From 2-02-FULL-55-14 sp964581115 (GTDB lineage Bacteria > Bacteroidota > Ignavibacteria > UBA10030), in NCBI GenBank assembly GCA_964581115.1, contig CAZOMY010000042.1, positions 1 to 23,070 on the forward strand: DNA of 23,070 bases. The letters are read 5' to 3'. Below the pieces are notes generated by a model, which saw nothing but the letters and a program-made list of their open reading frames with translations, did not search any database and was not told where the DNA came from. The position numbers were made by a program, and so were the translations under genes. Below are positions 22,116-23,070 of this stretch, one piece after another. Numbering within the stretch: the stretch's first letter is position 1; every line of letters starts with the position of its first letter.

Positions 22116-23012
22116 ATGGACAATTCTTCAGGGCCGCGCGGGCTTTTGCAGGTCATGCGCGAGGAGTTGCGGCTTCGGAATTACAGTCCGAGGACGATCA
22201 AGGCATACTTGAGTTGTGTACGTGCGTTCGCGAGGCACATTGCGCCACGTTTGCCTCGGGATGCCAGCGTGGAGCACATTCGGGGATATCTGCTGTATCT
22301 GTTGGACGAGAAAGAGAGTCCGGCGGGGACGGTGAATCAGGTTTACAACGCGCTAAGATTCCTGTATGAGGAGCTCTATCAGCGGCCGATGGTGATACGG
22401 GATCTTCCACGGCCCAAGAAGGAACGGCGGTTGCCGGTGGTGTTATCGGTTGAAGAAGTGCGAAGGTTGTTGGATGCGCCTACGAATCCGAAGCATCGGC
22501 TGATGTTATGGTTATTGTACTCAGCCGGCTTGCGGTTGGGGGAGTTGGTAAGGTTGAGGCCTGAAGATCTTGATCGGGAGAGGCGGACGATCCTTGTGCG
22601 CCAAGGGAAGGGAGCGAAAGACAGGAGGACGATCCTGGCTCCGAGCGTGATCGAGCGAGTGGACGCATACTTGGCATTTGCCCGGCCGATCAAGTATCTG
22701 TTCGAGGGTTCCAGACCTGGAGGAGTGTACAGCACTCGCAGTGTTCAGAACGTTTTTGAATCTGCGTTAGCGAAGTCGGGGATAAAGAAGAAGGCGACTG
22801 TGCACTCCCTTCGGCACGCCTTCGCGACGCATTTGTTGGAGCAAGGGACTGACATCAGGTATATACAGGAGTTGTTGGGGCATTCAAGTTTGAAGACCAC
22901 GGAGATTTATACGCACGTTGCCGCGAGAGTTGTGAGAAATATCCGAAGTCCGATTGAGGCATTGGCCTTAGATAATGTCGAGAAGACAGAAAAGACTCGC
23001 CCTAATTCCTGA
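22116..23012 (+). CDS. tyrosine recombinase/integrase (XerC/D- and IntI-like)
   Basis: A 298-residue site-specific recombinase. Residues 8-90 are the core-binding (SAM-like) domain with LRNYSPRTIKAYLSCVRAF (20-38). The catalytic domain carries Arg140 (SAGLRLGEL), Lys165 (RQGKGAKDR), His230 and Arg233 (HSLRHAFATHLLEQG), His256 (LLGHSSLKTTEIYTH) and the nucleophile Tyr265, so all active-site residues are present. The C-terminus IRSPIEAL recalls IntI integrases and related mobile recombinases, but the IntI-specific insert is not seen. A purine-rich GAGGGGGGAG precedes ATG 22116. The gene uses many TTG and AGG codons, unlike the CTC/CTG-rich neighbours, a sign of separate ancestry. No partner transposase or cassette is visible before the window ends. 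Confidence 0.88.
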   Translation: MDNSSGPRGLLQVMREELRLRNYSPRTIKAYLSCVRAFARHIAPRLPRDASVEHIRGYLLYLLDEKESPAGTVNQVYNALRFLYEELYQRPMVIRDLPRPKKERRLPVVLSVEEVRRLLDAPTNPKHRLMLWLLYSAGLRLGELVRLRPEDLDRERRTILVRQGKGAKDRRTILAPSVIERVDAYLAFARPIKYLFEGSRPGGVYSTRSVQNVFESALAKSGIKKKATVHSLRHAFATHLLEQGTDIRYIQELLGHSSLKTTEIYTHVAARVVRNIRSPIEALALDNVEKTEKTRPNS

Positions 23013-23035
23013 ATCGCGAGATTCTTCACCCGATA

Positions 23036-23058
23036 ATACCGCTTTATAGAAAGCGTAT
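23036..23058. other. hairpin just downstream of the recombinase
   Basis: CGCTTT (23040-23045) pairs with AAAGCG (23050-23055) around an ATAG loop, and ATA (23036-23038) pairs with TAT (23056-23058) past one bulged C. A smaller GAATC/GATTC hairpin (23011-23024) overlaps the stop codon. These may be a terminator without T run or part of a recombination site. The window ends 12 bases later. Confidence 0.4.
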
Positions 23059-23070
23059 ACATCTTAGTTA

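Noticed and set aside
22116..23012. Classical integron integrase IntI
   Set aside because: The active site and C-terminus are similar, but the additional IntI-specific helix region before the HxxR motif is not visible and no attC-like repeats are in the window. The broader recombinase call is safer.

Overview
The window looks like a chromosomal scaffold from a fairly high-GC (high fifties percent, estimated by eye) member of the Bacteroidota/Ignavibacteriota side of the FCB superphylum. The main reasons are a typical type IX secretion sorting tail (motif YPNPFNP) on the protein at 6346-7476, a Bacteroidota-style -7 promoter element (TATATTTG) in front of the second arsR, few Shine-Dalgarno sequences, and an OlsF-type bifunctional aminolipid acyltransferase. 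Two runs of exactly 100 N (8559-8658 and 12338-12437) are scaffold gaps, and both lie inside heptanucleotide tandem repeats. I saw no rRNA, tRNA or CRISPR.

Region 1 (about 390-5553) is an arsenic/metalloid resistance island made of two adjacent operons, each headed by an ArsR repressor with a Cys-X-Cys metal-binding motif. The first operon is unusual: arsR, a small CXXC thioredoxin-like protein, an ArsP/DUF318-type permease, a second small CXXC protein, an exported thioredoxin and a CcdA-type membrane thiol carrier, nearly all a few bases apart. The second is a classical set: arsR, thioredoxin-coupled arsC and an ACR3 arsenite exporter. The operator regions share the motif CATTCnCnCAT, which suggests co-regulation. 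A plausible reading is that the first operon supplies electrons or thiols on both sides of the membrane while the permease and ACR3 export the substrate.

Region 2 (5554-10576) holds a MarR regulator with a perfect inverted-repeat operator, a surface-sorted diheme C-GCAxxG-C-C protein with a type IX tail, a CPBP-type membrane protease homologue, a heptamer array running up to the start of an unrecognised protein, and a membrane-anchored alpha/beta hydrolase.

Region 3 (10725-15076) is a tripartite efflux locus: a HlyD/MacA-like adaptor and two MacB/FtsX-type permeases, with no ATPase or outer-membrane channel in the window. A four-helix-bundle (S23/IVS-type) gene framed by inverted heptamer arrays sits between the adaptor and the first permease.

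Region 4 (15374-21791) is mixed: a YbfF-like hydrolase, the aminolipid acyltransferase, a convergent HI0933/BaiN-type flavoprotein overlapping it by 20 bp, a DASS-family anion transporter, a DUF192 lipoprotein and a stand-alone Lrp/AsnC ligand-binding domain. Region 5 (21792-23070) holds a tyrosine recombinase with a different codon style, preceded by a sigma70-like promoter, a tiny leader ORF and a terminator-like hairpin, and followed at once by another hairpin at the edge of the window.

Across the window nearly every longer intergenic gap carries short tandem arrays, mostly 7-mers (GATTnnn, TTCTACC, TTGGTGC, CAGTAGT types) plus 9- to 10-mer types arranged as inverted pairs. This is the largest structured signal that the genes do not explain.
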